Shown: positions 18,236-30,376 of the stretch, one piece after another | How positions within the stretch are numbered: the first letter of the stretch is position 1 | Layout: the number at the start of each line of letters is the position of its first letter | Assembly (NCBI RefSeq): GCF_021044825.1 | Contig: NZ_JAJNOC010000001.1 | Coordinates: forward strand, 1,302,001-1,366,000 | Direction: 5' to 3' | DNA: 64,000 nt | DNA from: Massilia phyllostachyos | Lineage (GTDB): Bacteria > Pseudomonadota > Gammaproteobacteria > Burkholderiales > Burkholderiaceae_D | Program-made: the position numbers and the translations under genes | The notes under the pieces: model-generated | Database searches by the model: none | Told to the model about the DNA's origin: nothing | Seen by the model: the letters and a program-made list of their open reading frames with translations, nothing else

Positions 18236-20497
18236 TCACGGCAGCTGCACGGCGACCGGCGCCGCACCGGCATCCTGCATCGGCGCCGCTTCCTGCACCG
18301 CGGGCTGCTCGGCGAACTCCGCATACACCCAGTCCTCGCCCGCGCGCACCACGCCCTCGGGAACCAGCGGCGCGCGTTCCGGCGCCTTCGCCAGCGCCAC
18401 CCGCATGTAGTCGATCCAGGCCGGCATCGCCACCGTCGCGCCGTATTCGTGCTCGCCCAGCGGGCGCGCGTCGTCGTAGCCCATCCAGGCCACCGCAACC
18501 ACCTTGCCGCCCCCGCCGTAACCGGCGAACCAGCCGTCGACGGCGTTGCTGGTGGTGCCGGTCTTGCCCGCGATGTCGCCGCGCTTGAGCTGGCGCACCG
18601 TTTCCGCGCCGGTGCCGTAGCGGGTCACGTCGCGCAGCATGCTGTCGGTGATGAAGGCGTTGCGCGCGTCCAGCACGCGGGCGCCCTCGGCCGGCGCCGG
18701 CGGGCGCTTGTGCTCGAACAGCGGCTTGCCGTCGCGGTCCTGGATCGCGGTGATGAGGTAGGGCTCGATGCGGTAGCCGCCGTTGGCCACCACCGCATAC
18801 GCGCCCGCCAGCTGCAGCGGCGTCACCGCGCCGGTACCCAGCGCCAGGCTCAGTGTCTTCGGTTGGCGCGCCGGGTCGAAGCCGAAGCGCGCCAGGTGCT
18901 CGCGGGTGTAGTCCATCTCGATGGTGCGCAGCAGGCGCACCGCCGGCACGTTCTTCGAATGCGCCAGCGCATAGCGCACCGTGATCGGACCTTCGAAGCC
19001 GCCGTGGTCGTTGCGCGGCGACCAGTTGGCGTAGGCCGGCTCGCCGGAGAAATCGATCGGCTCGTCGAGGATCTGCGTGCCGGGGAAGAAGCCGCGCTCC
19101 AGCGCCGCCGAATAGACAAACGGCTTGATGGCGGAACCCGGCTGGCGCCAGGCCTGGGTCACGTGGTTGAACTTCTGCAGGCCGTAGTCGAAGCCGCCGA
19201 CCATGGCGCGGTAGGCGCCGGTCTGGGCGTCCAGCGCGACGAAGGCGCCCGCCACCTGCGGCACCTGGCTGATGGCCCAGGTCTTACCCGTGGCGCTGAT
19301 GCGCACCACGGCGCCCGGCGCCAGGCGCAGGGCGGCCCTGGCGTTGCCCGACAAGCCTGGCGCGGCCAGGGCCAGGCCGGCGCCGGTGATGTCGACCGTG
19401 TCGCCGTCGCGCAGCGCGACCTTCACCTTTTTCGGCGAAGCCGCCAGCACCACGGCCGGCGTGAAGCCGTCCACCGCGGGACGCTTCTGCAGGGCCTCGC
19501 CAATCGCTTCCTCGCGTGCCTTCTCGTCCTTCGGCAAGGCGATGCGCGCTTCCGGGCCTCGGTAGCCGTGGCGGCGGTCGTAGGCGATGGCGCTCTTGCG
19601 CACGCCCTCCCAGGCGGCGCGCTGTTCCGGCGCGAGGATGCTGGTGGTGACGCTGTAGCCGCGCTCGTAGGCGGCCTGGCCGAAGCGGGCGTGGGCCGCC
19701 TGGCGCGCGATTTCGGCGACGTATTCCGCGCCCGGCATCGGGCCGCCGCCGTCGCGCCGCACGGTGAGGGTCTCGGCCAGGGCGCGGCGGTACTGCGTCT
19801 CGCTGATGTGCTTCAGTTCGAACATGCGGCGCAGGACGATGCGCTGGCGCGCCTGGGCGCGTTCGGGATTGGCGACCGGGTTGTGGCGCGACGGATTCTG
19901 CGGCAGGCCGGCCAGCATCGCCATCTCGGCCAGCGAGAGCTGATCGAGCCCTTTGCCGAAATAGGTGCGCGCGGCGCTGGCGAAGCCGTAGGCGCGCTGG
20001 CCCAGGTAGATCTGGTTCATGTAGACCTCGAGGATCTGGTCTTTCGATAAAGACTCCTCGATCTTGTAGGCCAGCGCGACTTCGGTCAGCTTGCGCGGCA
20101 GGGTCTTGTCGCGGGTGAGGAAGAAGTTGCGCGCCACCTGCATCGTGATGGTCGAGCCGCCCTGGCGGAAGCTGCCCGAGAGATTCGCCTTGGCCGCGCC
20201 CAGCGCGCGGATCCAGTCGATGCCGCCGTGGTCGTAGAAGCGCGCGTCCTCGATCGACAGCACGGCCGCCTTCATCAGCGGCGGGATCTTCCCGATCGGC
20301 ACGAATTCGCGGCGCTCGGCGCCGAATTCGCCGATCAGGACCTTGTCGGCCGAGTACACCCGCAGCGGGATCTTCGGCTGGTAGTCGGTGACGGCCCTGA
20401 TGTCGGGGACTTCGTCGAGGATGCCGGCGCCGGCGGGGAGGGCGGTCGGGGCCAGCAGGGCGGCGAGCAGGAGGGGGCGAATGGACGGCATGGACAT
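18236..20497 (-). CDS. Class A penicillin-binding protein (PBP1a-like)
   Basis: About 753 residues. A membrane anchor or signal (residues 5-23) precedes the GT51 transglycosylase domain with EDARFYDHGG and GGSTITMQVARNFF. The transpeptidase domain has the active-site SxxK in GSAIKPFVY, SKN in HSKNVPAVR, and KTGTTSNAVDG. It polymerises and cross-links peptidoglycan. An OB-like insertion lies between the domains (TVDITGAGL region). The tail is short, Ala/Pro-rich. Start: ATG 20497 precedes the anchor directly; ATG 20491 and an upstream ATG at 20530 with AGGCGG are alternatives. Mapped from motif order, function is secure; the exact PBP subclass is inferred. Confidence 0.92.
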   Translation of the reverse strand: MSMPSIRPLLLAALLAPTALPAGAGILDEVPDIRAVTDYQPKIPLRVYSADKVLIGEFGAERREFVPIGKIPPLMKAAVLSIEDARFYDHGGIDWIRALGAAKANLSGSFRQGGSTITMQVARNFFLTRDKTLPRKLTEVALAYKIEESLSKDQILEVYMNQIYLGQRAYGFASAARTYFGKGLDQLSLAEMAMLAGLPQNPSRHNPVANPERAQARQRIVLRRMFELKHISETQYRRALAETLTVRRDGGGPMPGAEYVAEIARQAAHARFGQAAYERGYSVTTSILAPEQRAAWEGVRKSAIAYDRRHGYRGPEARIALPKDEKAREEAIGEALQKRPAVDGFTPAVVLAASPKKVKVALRDGDTVDITGAGLALAAPGLSGNARAALRLAPGAVVRISATGKTWAISQVPQVAGAFVALDAQTGAYRAMVGGFDYGLQKFNHVTQAWRQPGSAIKPFVYSAALERGFFPGTQILDEPIDFSGEPAYANWSPRNDHGGFEGPITVRYALAHSKNVPAVRLLRTIEMDYTREHLARFGFDPARQPKTLSLALGTGAVTPLQLAGAYAVVANGGYRIEPYLITAIQDRDGKPLFEHKRPPAPAEGARVLDARNAFITDSMLRDVTRYGTGAETVRQLKRGDIAGKTGTTSNAVDGWFAGYGGGGKVVAVAWMGYDDARPLGEHEYGATVAMPAWIDYMRVALAKAPERAPLVPEGVVRAGEDWVYAEFAEQPAVQEAAPMQDAGAAPVAVQLP

Positions 20498-20634
20498 GGC
20501 AAGGGTGGCGGGAGCTTCGATGCGCCGCATCTTACCGCCTGCGTCCTGCCAACGCAGCAGCATCCGGCAAGGTGGCGCCGGATGCCTTGCCCGGGCGCGC
20601 AAAACGCTACCCGGGCCTGTCAATCATTCAAAAG

Positions 20635-20737
20635 TTGTAGGGTGGGCGGTCCTCCGCCCACGCGTTCAACTCACGGATGCATCGAGACGACGCTTGTGCT
20701 AGTTGAACGCGTGAGCAAAGGATTGCCCACCCTACAG
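20635..20737. repeat. MITE-like inverted repeat, GTAGGGTGGGC ends
   Basis: About 103 bp bounded by TTGTAGGGTGGGC and its inverse GCCCACCCTACAG, with inner inverted arms CGCGTTCAAC and GTTGAACGCG. This nested symmetry makes the whole unit fold on itself. Single-arm relatives lie at 32659-32694 and 61157-61175. There is no ORF inside. It occupies the gap between the PBP start and the chemoreceptor stop; apart from it, the 293-bp gap shows nothing. Confidence 0.75.
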
Positions 20738-20790
20738 AACCCCGACGGCGCTTGACTTGACGGTATTAGCTACCGGGTCCTGCCAATCAC

Positions 20791-22491
20791 TCAGAACGTT
20801 TCCCACTCGCTTTCCTCTGCGGCAGCCTTCGCCGGCGCCGACTTGCGCACGGCCGGCTTGCCTGCCGGCGTGCGCGCAGCCTTGGCCGGCAGCGCCAGCG
20901 CGCGCGGAGCGGCGGGAGCGGCGCTGCCGCCGCTACCGTTGCGGGCGTCGAGCCTGAACACGTTCACCAGGCCGGCCAGGCGCGCGGCCTGGTCCTGCAG
21001 CGAGCCGGCGGCGGCGGCCGATTCCTCGACCAGGGCGGCGTTCTGCTGGGTCGCCTCGTCCATCAGGCCGATCGCCTGGTTGACCTGGTCGATGCCGTGG
21101 ATCTGCTCCTGGCTGGCCGAGGAGATCTCGGCCATGATGTCGGTCACGCGCGCGATCGCGCCGACCACCTGGTCCATGGTCTCCCCGGTCCGGTCGACCA
21201 GTTTCGTGCCCGCCTCGACCTTCTCGACCGAGTCGCCGATCAGCTCCTTGATTTCCTTGGCCGCGGCGGCCGAGCGCTGCGCCAGGGTGCGTACTTCCGA
21301 GGCCACGACCGCGAAGCCGCGGCCCTGTTCGCCGGCGCGCGCCGCCTCGACTGCCGCATTCAGCGCCAGGATGTTGGTCTGGAAGGCGATGCCGTCGATG
21401 ACGCCGATGATGTCGACGATCTTGCGCGACGAATCGTTGATCGAGCCCATGGTGGCGATCACCTGGCCGACCACGGCGCCGGCCTGGGTCGCCACGCTGG
21501 AAGCGTTGATCGCCAGCTGGTTGGCCTGGCGCGCATTGTCGGCGTTCTGGCGCACGGTGCCGGTCAGCTCTTCCATCGAGGCGGCGGTTTCCTCGATCGA
21601 GGCGGCCTGCTGTTCGGTGCGGCTGGACAGGTCCATGCTGCCGGCGGCGATCTCGCCGGAGGCGGTGCCGATGGTGTCGGTGCCGCTCCTGACTTCGCCG
21701 ACGATCTTCGCCAGGCTGTCGTTCATGTGGGCCAGGGCGCGCAGCAGGGCGCCGGTCTCGTCGCGGCGATCCGAATCGATGCGCACGGTGAGGTCGCCGG
21801 CGGCGACGGTCTCGGCGGCCTGCACGGCGGCGCGGATCGGGCGCGTGATGCCGCGCGTGAGCATCCACGAGAACAGCGCGCCCAGCACCACCATCAGGGC
21901 GGTCAGACCGGCGATCATCGCTGCGCCGCGCTCGGCGTTGGCGTCGATGCCGGCGGCGGTGGCGGCGATCGTCTCGCGCTGCAGGGCCAGCAGTTCGTGG
22001 ATCGATTCCTGGTAGGCCCTGGCGATCGGCGTGAATTGCTGGTCGAGGATCTGGTCGGCCAGCGCCTGGTCGCCCGCTTCCTTGGCCTTGACGGCGCTGT
22101 CGCGCGCCGCGCCGTAGGCCTTGCGCTGCTCGGTGATGCGGCCGAACAGGGCGGTTTCCTTGTCACCCGCGATCAGCGGCTCGAGCTGCTTCACCAGGTC
22201 GCTTGATGCCTTGGCGGTGGCCGCCGCGTCGTCCTTGAAGTAGGCGGTCAGCGACGGATCGCTGCTCTTGACGATGGCGGCGGTGCGGCGCACGGCGCCG
22301 AAGATCTGGGTGTACCACTCGCTGATCACGCGCTCCTTGGCCAGCGGCGTGGCCAGGGTGACGCGGGTGGCGGTGGCGACCTGGTCGAGGCGCCACATGC
22401 CGGTGCCGGCGATCAGGACGGCCATGAACAGGGTCAGGGCGAAGCCGGCGGCAAGGCGCACGCCGATGGTGAGGTTGTTGAAAGTGCGCAT
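20791..22491 (-). CDS. Methyl-accepting chemotaxis protein, 4HB sensor, CheR-tether tail
   Basis: 566 residues. TM1 (about 9-30), a periplasmic four-helix-bundle ligand domain (about 35-185), TM2 (about 188-208), HAMP, and an MCP signalling domain with tip [30 protein letters not shown]. The C-terminus ends in an Ala/Lys/Pro-rich linker and SEWETF, a close variant of the NWETF pentapeptide that tethers CheR and CheB in enteric high-abundance receptors. This is a full-length, adaptation-competent receptor. Ligand unknown; 4HB domains commonly bind small acids or amino acids. Its own promoter must lie in the gap below the DUF898/M48 pair. Confidence 0.93.
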   Translation of the reverse strand: MRTFNNLTIGVRLAAGFALTLFMAVLIAGTGMWRLDQVATATRVTLATPLAKERVISEWYTQIFGAVRRTAAIVKSSDPSLTAYFKDDAAATAKASSDLVKQLEPLIAGDKETALFGRITEQRKAYGAARDSAVKAKEAGDQALADQILDQQFTPIARAYQESIHELLALQRETIAATAAGIDANAERGAAMIAGLTALMVVLGALFSWMLTRGITRPIRAAVQAAETVAAGDLTVRIDSDRRDETGALLRALAHMNDSLAKIVGEVRSGTDTIGTASGEIAAGSMDLSSRTEQQAASIEETAASMEELTGTVRQNADNARQANQLAINASSVATQAGAVVGQVIATMGSINDSSRKIVDIIGVIDGIAFQTNILALNAAVEAARAGEQGRGFAVVASEVRTLAQRSAAAAKEIKELIGDSVEKVEAGTKLVDRTGETMDQVVGAIARVTDIMAEISSASQEQIHGIDQVNQAIGLMDEATQQNAALVEESAAAAGSLQDQAARLAGLVNVFRLDARNGSGGSAAPAAPRALALPAKAARTPAGKPAVRKSAPAKAAAEESEWETF

Positions 22492-22547
22492 GGGCGTGCC
22501 TGCTTGACGAAAACCGAAAGTCAGGATTATTGCTCAGCCGAAATGTA

Positions 22548-22579
22548 AACGCACTCGGAATATGCATGCCGAGTGCGTT
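22548..22579 (-). terminator. Hairpin terminator after the M48 peptidase gene
   Basis: An 11-bp perfect stem AACGCACTCGG / CCGAGTGCGTT with a 10-base loop. On the minus strand it lies 25 bases past the M48 stop and is followed by TTTACATTT. It separates the DUF898/M48 operon from the chemoreceptor gene transcribed the same way. The U-tract is imperfect. Confidence 0.65.
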
Positions 22580-22603
22580 GTATAGACGATTTGCAACAGT
22601 TGC

Positions 22604-23677
22604 CTAGTGTTCCGCTTCCTGGTCCGTTTGTTCTGCCTTTTCCGGCTCGGTCGCACGCAGGCGCCGGCTGCGCGCATGGCCGTCCGGGTGGGTCGAGGCG
22701 TACGTCATCGCCTGGCGGAACATCGCCGGCATCGCTTCTTCCGTCGCCTCTTCGACATCGTCGAACAGATCGGCCAGGGGCAGGGTGGAGATGCCGCGCC
22801 GCTTGAGGGTCGCCGCCGCGTAGTCGTCGGCGGCCAGCTCCATCTCGCGCGAATATTTCATGTTCCCCAGCAGGGCCGGCATGCCGGCGGCCACCGCGCT
22901 GAAGTCGCCGAACAGCGTGGCCGACAGCGCCGCGGTGAGCGAGGCGCGCGTCATGCTGCGCACGCTGTGGCGCATCTCGATGTGGCCGATCTCGTGCGCC
23001 AGCACCCCGGCCAGCATGGCGGCGGCGTGGGCGTCGAAGACGCTCTGCTTCTCGATCGCGACCCCCACCAACTGGTCGGTGAGGACGATGGTCCCGTCGG
23101 GGAAGGCCAGCGCGTTCGGCCCCAGCAGCGGGGTGTCGGCCAGCCGCAGGCGCAGCGGGATGCGCGAGCCGGGCGGCTGGACCCGCTGGAACAGGGCCTG
23201 CAGGTCGGCCTGCCGGTCTTCGCTCAGGCGCGAGGGCTTGATGAAGCCCTGCCGCTCGAGCAGGGCGAGGGCGTTGCTGCCGATCGCGTGGTCGGCCGAC
23301 GGCGGCACGTGGCGCGACAGGCGCTCGGCCGCGGCCGGCAAGCCCCAGAACCAGGTGGCCGCGATCAGGGCCAGCAGCAGCGCCAGCGCGGCCAGGCTGG
23401 CCGCCATATTGTCCTGCCAGCGCACCACCCAGGACTTGCGGTAGCCGAGGACGTCCATCAGCATGGGGTGCATGGCGGGGTCGGGCACTTCCACGTGGCT
23501 GCCGTCCTTGAAATACAGGACCGCCGGGCTGTGCGCGAACGGTTCGGCCAGGCGGGCGCCGGCCAGCGAATAGCTGCGCGCGGCTTCGCCGTGCAGGTGG
23601 ATGGCGCCGTTGCCGGTGCTGAGCTGGACGACGTGCAGGCGGGCGCTGTGGCCGTCGAAGTAGTGTGCTGCGCTCAT
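22604..23677 (-). CDS. Membrane-anchored M48-family zinc metalloprotease
   Basis: 357 residues. An N-terminal cytoplasmic or SH3-like part (residues 1-85) precedes one membrane span (about 90-115), then an M48 domain with FPDGTIVLTDQL and the zinc motif HEIGH at about residue 230, followed by RHSVRSMTRASL and, later, the third ligand region EMELAADDYA. The C-terminus is Arg/Glu-rich. The order matches BepA/LoiP-type and Oma1-like M48 proteins. It follows the DUF898 gene by only 7 bases, so the two are cotranscribed; a common bacterial pairing suggesting joint function in envelope quality control. Confidence 0.88.
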   Translation of the reverse strand: MSAAHYFDGHSARLHVVQLSTGNGAIHLHGEAARSYSLAGARLAEPFAHSPAVLYFKDGSHVEVPDPAMHPMLMDVLGYRKSWVVRWQDNMAASLAALALLLALIAATWFWGLPAAAERLSRHVPPSADHAIGSNALALLERQGFIKPSRLSEDRQADLQALFQRVQPPGSRIPLRLRLADTPLLGPNALAFPDGTIVLTDQLVGVAIEKQSVFDAHAAAMLAGVLAHEIGHIEMRHSVRSMTRASLTAALSATLFGDFSAVAAGMPALLGNMKYSREMELAADDYAAATLKRRGISTLPLADLFDDVEEATEEAMPAMFRQAMTYASTHPDGHARSRRLRATEPEKAEQTDQEAEH

Positions 23678-23684
23678 GGTGTCC

Positions 23685-24815
23685 TTACCAGGAAAGGTCG
23701 ATGCCGAAGCCGTCGGCGGCGCCGTCGCCGGCCGCGCCGCCGCGCTTGGCGACGTGGTTGGCGAAGGCTTCGATGTCGCCGTCGACCTCGATCTGCACGT
23801 GCGCCAGGCGGAAGCGGTACACGTCCACCACCGCGAACGGGCGGTACAGGCCCAGGGTCACGAGGGTCAGCAGCACGTTCTTCGTCTGCAGCCGCATGAA
23901 GGCGCCCACCGGCAGGGTGGAGCGGATGCGCACGCCGGGGAAGGTGGTGTTCGACCAGGCCAGGTTCGAGATCCGCACCACCATGTAGGGGCCGGCCAGC
24001 AGGTACATGAAGTAGCTCACCAGGACGGCGGAGACGATCGGCCCCAGTAGCCCGCCGTTCCGGCCGTCGGCGAGGTAGGTGGTGACGCCGACGATGAGCG
24101 CCATGGCGATCACGGCGCACAGGCTGGCCACGAACACCACCAGGTAGGGCTTGTAGAAGCTGCGCGCCTTGACCGCATAGCCCGAATGCTGGTCGCCGAA
24201 CAGCAGGTGGGCGTGCTGGAAGCGGCGCAGGCGCGCATGCATCAGCGGCCAGAACACATAGAAGGGCAGCACCAGGCCCGCCAGCTCCGGACTGCCGGGA
24301 TACGTCGCCAGCAGCGCGCCCGGCAGCACGAAGACCAGGGCCGGCGGCAGCCAGGCCAGGTAGGCCTGGGCGATCGCGCCGTCGAAGCCCAGCCACAGGC
24401 CGCGGTAGCGCGTGTTCCCGAGGCGGAAGCGCAGGGCGCCGCGCATCAGGTAGGGGAAGGCGGCCAGCAGGCCGATGATCACCGCCACGCCGAAGGCGGT
24501 CGAGAAGCCGAAGGCGTAGTGGTAGGCGGCCAGCAGCACCACCGAGAGCAGGCGCCCGACCAGCACCGCGCGCGGGTTGCCGTGGAAGTCAAAGGTGGCG
24601 CCGGCAAGATGCGTGTTGCGGTCGAAGTACTGCAGCCGGCGCACCTTGGCCCAGGCCGAGTAGACGCCGAGCGTGGCCAGCGACAGCAGCAGGTTGACCA
24701 CCCAGATGCGGAAGTATTCGCGGCCGTCGCCGCTGAACGAGGGCGAGAGGATGCGCGGACCCGGGGCGGGCGGGGCGGCGATGGCGCCGGCGGGCTGGTC
24801 GATGAGGGTTTGCAT
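23685..24815 (-). CDS. YjgN-family (DUF898) multi-pass membrane protein
   Basis: 376 residues. Hallmarks are the repeated pattern W-N-L-L-x-x-x-T-L-G-x-Y-x-x-W-A-K-x-R-x-x-x-Y, seen at residues about 48-75 (NLLLSLATLGVYSAWAKVRR) and again near 320-345 (LLTLVTLGLYRPFAVVDVYR), plus YRGLWLGFDG. About six to eight membrane spans are visible. Function is not established for the family. The ATG at 24815 was chosen over an upstream in-frame start at 24863 because the conserved region begins soon after. It heads an operon with the M48 peptidase. Confidence 0.88.
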   Translation of the reverse strand: MQTLIDQPAGAIAAPPAPGPRILSPSFSGDGREYFRIWVVNLLLSLATLGVYSAWAKVRRLQYFDRNTHLAGATFDFHGNPRAVLVGRLLSVVLLAAYHYAFGFSTAFGVAVIIGLLAAFPYLMRGALRFRLGNTRYRGLWLGFDGAIAQAYLAWLPPALVFVLPGALLATYPGSPELAGLVLPFYVFWPLMHARLRRFQHAHLLFGDQHSGYAVKARSFYKPYLVVFVASLCAVIAMALIVGVTTYLADGRNGGLLGPIVSAVLVSYFMYLLAGPYMVVRISNLAWSNTTFPGVRIRSTLPVGAFMRLQTKNVLLTLVTLGLYRPFAVVDVYRFRLAHVQIEVDGDIEAFANHVAKRGGAAGDGAADGFGIDLSW

Positions 24816-24986
24816 GGCGAAGTATAGGGTCGGCCCCCTCCCGGCGGTCAATTTGTGGGGCATAGAGTGAAGCGGCGCGGCGCTCTGCTATTGGAGAGAT
24901 GCCGTGTTTTCCTGCATGTTTTCCTGAATTAACAGCGCTTTTGTCGGGGATTCGCCGGGGCCGCCGGGAGTATTTGCGCGGTTTAA

Positions 24987-27574
<2,588 letters not shown>

Positions 27575-27585
27575 GCGTTTCCCGC

Positions 27586-27615
27586 CGCATGCGCCCCGCG
27601 GCTCGGGCGCATGCG
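27586..27615. other. Strong intercistronic hairpin between kdsA and eno
   Basis: An 11-bp perfect stem CGCATGCGCCC / GGGCGCATGCG with an 8-base loop, 12 bases after the kdsA stop and 53 bases before the eno ATG. There is no U-tract, so it is more likely an mRNA stability or processing element, or a pause site, than a classic terminator. Confidence 0.55.
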
Positions 27616-27664
27616 CGTACCCCATACAAGACGTACCCACTATTTACTCTTCTGGAGACTGTAG

Positions 27665-28951
<1,287 letters not shown>

Positions 28952-28964
28952 TCGTCAGGAAGCC

Positions 28965-28992
28965 GGCCGGCCCGCGATGTGGGCCGGCCTTT
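28965..28992 (+). terminator. Weak terminator/attenuator after eno
   Basis: A 9-bp GC stem GGCCGGCCC / GGGCCGGCC with a 7-base loop, followed by only three T residues. It begins 14 bases past the eno stop and ends 12 bases before ftsB. Partial termination would reduce ftsB relative to eno. Confidence 0.55.
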
Positions 28993-29003
28993 CCGTATCC
29001 GCC

Positions 29004-29351
29004 ATGCGACTCATCACCATCGCGCTTGCCGCCCTGCTGCTCCTGATCCAGTACCCGCTGTGGCTGGGCAAGGGCAGCTGGCTGCTGGTCGCCGACATGC
29101 GCGACCAGGTCGAGCAGACCCGCCTCAAGACCGAGCAGCTCAAGGCGCGCAACGCCATGCTCGAATCGGAAGTGCGCGACCTGCGCGACGGCCTGGGCGC
29201 GGTCGAGGAGCGCGCGCGCTTCGACCTCGGCATGATCAAGCAGAACGAGATCTTCGTGCAGGTGCTGCGCAAGGACGAGCAGCCGGCGGTCTCGATGACC
29301 GTGCCGCCGCCCCCGCCGGCGCCGAAGGACAAGAACAAACCGTCTCACTGA
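29004..29351 (+). CDS. ftsB: Cell division protein FtsB
   Basis: 115 residues with one membrane span (about residues 4-22: ITIALAALLLLIQYPLWLG), then a periplasmic coiled coil (about 30-75: VEQTRLKTEQLKARNAMLESE) and the conserved ERARFDLGMIKQNEIFVQV. The C-terminus is Pro-rich (PPPPPAPKDKNKPSH). FtsB pairs with FtsL and FtsQ in the divisome. Position right after eno is the conserved place for ftsB. The ATG at 29004 fits the family; an earlier in-frame GTG is rejected. Confidence 0.95.
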   Translation: MRLITIALAALLLLIQYPLWLGKGSWLLVADMRDQVEQTRLKTEQLKARNAMLESEVRDLRDGLGAVEERARFDLGMIKQNEIFVQVLRKDEQPAVSMTVPPPPPAPKDKNKPSH

Positions 29352-29356
29352 ACACC

Positions 29357-29626
29357 ATGAACCAGCCCATCGATCCCGCCACCCTCGATTCGCTCGATGC
29401 GATCGCCGACTGCCTGGCCGACGCTTTCGAAGACGGCGACGGCGGCCTGATCTCGACCGCAATGAAAACGGTGGCGCAGGCGCCTGGCCTGGGCGAGCTG
29501 GCGGCTGCCGTTGGCATGCCAAGTGGGGAACTGCAGGCGGCCTTGATGGCCGATGAGTTCAACCTGGATCTCACGCTCGAGATCATGAAGGTCGTCGACC
29601 TGCATATGTCGGGCGGACGAAGTTAA
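29357..29626 (+). CDS. Orphan HigA-like 'addiction module antidote' protein
   Basis: 89 residues. The layout resembles the putative addiction module antidote family: L-D-x-x-D-A-I-A-x-x-L-A-x-A-F-E-D-G-D, then GLISTAMKTVAQAPGLGELAAAVGM with a helix-turn-helix-like centre, and a leucine-rich end. In typical members the second helix carries polar DNA contacts; here it reads SGELQAALMADEFNLD, so DNA binding may be weak. The expected RelE/HigB-type toxin is absent on either side, and ftsB ends 5 bases before its ATG. It is likely cotranscribed with ftsB and terminated by the hairpin right after it. Confidence 0.6.
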   Translation: MNQPIDPATLDSLDAIADCLADAFEDGDGGLISTAMKTVAQAPGLGELAAAVGMPSGELQAALMADEFNLDLTLEIMKVVDLHMSGGRS

Positions 29627-29627
29627 A

Positions 29628-29657
29628 TAAAAAAACGCGCCGCACGGCGCGTTTTTT
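29628..29657. terminator. Strong bidirectional intrinsic terminator
   Basis: Stem ACGCGCC / GGCGCGT with a 4-base loop, flanked by seven A residues on one side and six T residues on the other. It ends the eno-ftsB-antitoxin-like transcript on the plus strand and the dps transcript on the minus strand. Confidence 0.9.
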
Positions 29658-29675
29658 CTTTGGCGGCTACGTCGA

Positions 29676-30182
29676 TCAATCCGACGACGCATCGCCCTGC
29701 GACGCGCCCGCGCCCTGCTCGAGGAAGGAGCGCAGCATCCACGCGTTCTTCTCGTGCACTTCCATGCGGGTGGTCAGCATGTCGGCGGTCGGGTAGTCTT
29801 CCAGGTCGTCGGCGATCTTGACGCCCGCGCGCAGGGTGCGGATCAGGGTCTCGTTGCCGTCCACCAGCTGGCGCAGCATGTCCTTCGACGACAGCACTTC
29901 CGGCTCTTCCTTGATGCTCGACAGCTCGGCATAGCGCTTGTAGGTGGCCGGGGCGAAGTGGCCCAGGGCGCGGATGCGTTCGGCGATCTCGTCCAGCGCG
30001 TTCCACTGTTCGGTGTACTGCTCTTCGAACAGCACGTGCAGGCTCGAGAACAGCGGACCGGTCACGTTCCAGTGGAAGTTGTGGGTCTTCAGGTACAGCA
30101 TGTAGGCGTCGGCCAGGACGGTCGAGAGGGATTCGACGATCTTCGCGCGGTCTTCGGTGCTAATTCCGGTATTGATGTGCAT
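29676..30182 (-). CDS. dps: Dps-type DNA-binding ferritin-like protein
   Basis: 168 residues of the Dps/ferroxidase fold. The family signature HNFHWNVTGPLFSSLH (His and Asp iron ligands at the dimer interface) is present, followed by DEIAERIRALGHFAPATYKRY and the C-terminal helices ending SQGDASSD. The N-terminus is short with few lysines, so DNA binding may be weaker than for E. coli Dps. It oxidises and stores iron using peroxide and protects DNA in stationary phase. A GGAG ribosome site precedes the ATG, and a 27-bp inverted repeat lies 26 bases upstream. Confidence 0.95.
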   Translation of the reverse strand: MHINTGISTEDRAKIVESLSTVLADAYMLYLKTHNFHWNVTGPLFSSLHVLFEEQYTEQWNALDEIAERIRALGHFAPATYKRYAELSSIKEEPEVLSSKDMLRQLVDGNETLIRTLRAGVKIADDLEDYPTADMLTTRMEVHEKNAWMLRSFLEQGAGASQGDASSD

Positions 30183-30207
30183 CGCATTTCTCCTGTGGTG
30201 AGTACTG

Positions 30208-30234
30208 CAGTGTTTGTATAATTCGACAACACTG
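30208..30234. promoter_or_regulatory. Inverted repeat upstream of dps
   Basis: CAGTGTTTG ... CAACACTG: a 7-bp perfect inverted arm pair (CAGTGTT / AACACTG) with a central TATAAT-containing spacer on the plus strand, 26 bases before the dps start. It is a good candidate peroxide- or starvation-regulator site, but it does not match the OxyR consensus in its spacing. Confidence 0.45.
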
Positions 30235-30376
30235 TCAAAGATGCATCAGCTTAGCACTCCTGAAAAAAACGCGTGTTCCGGCTGCCCCGGTTCATCTGCG
30301 GGTCGTGATGATGTACGCATTTTTGCCTCGCCGAAGTCTATAGAATCGATGGATCGAACACCCTGATTGGAGATGC

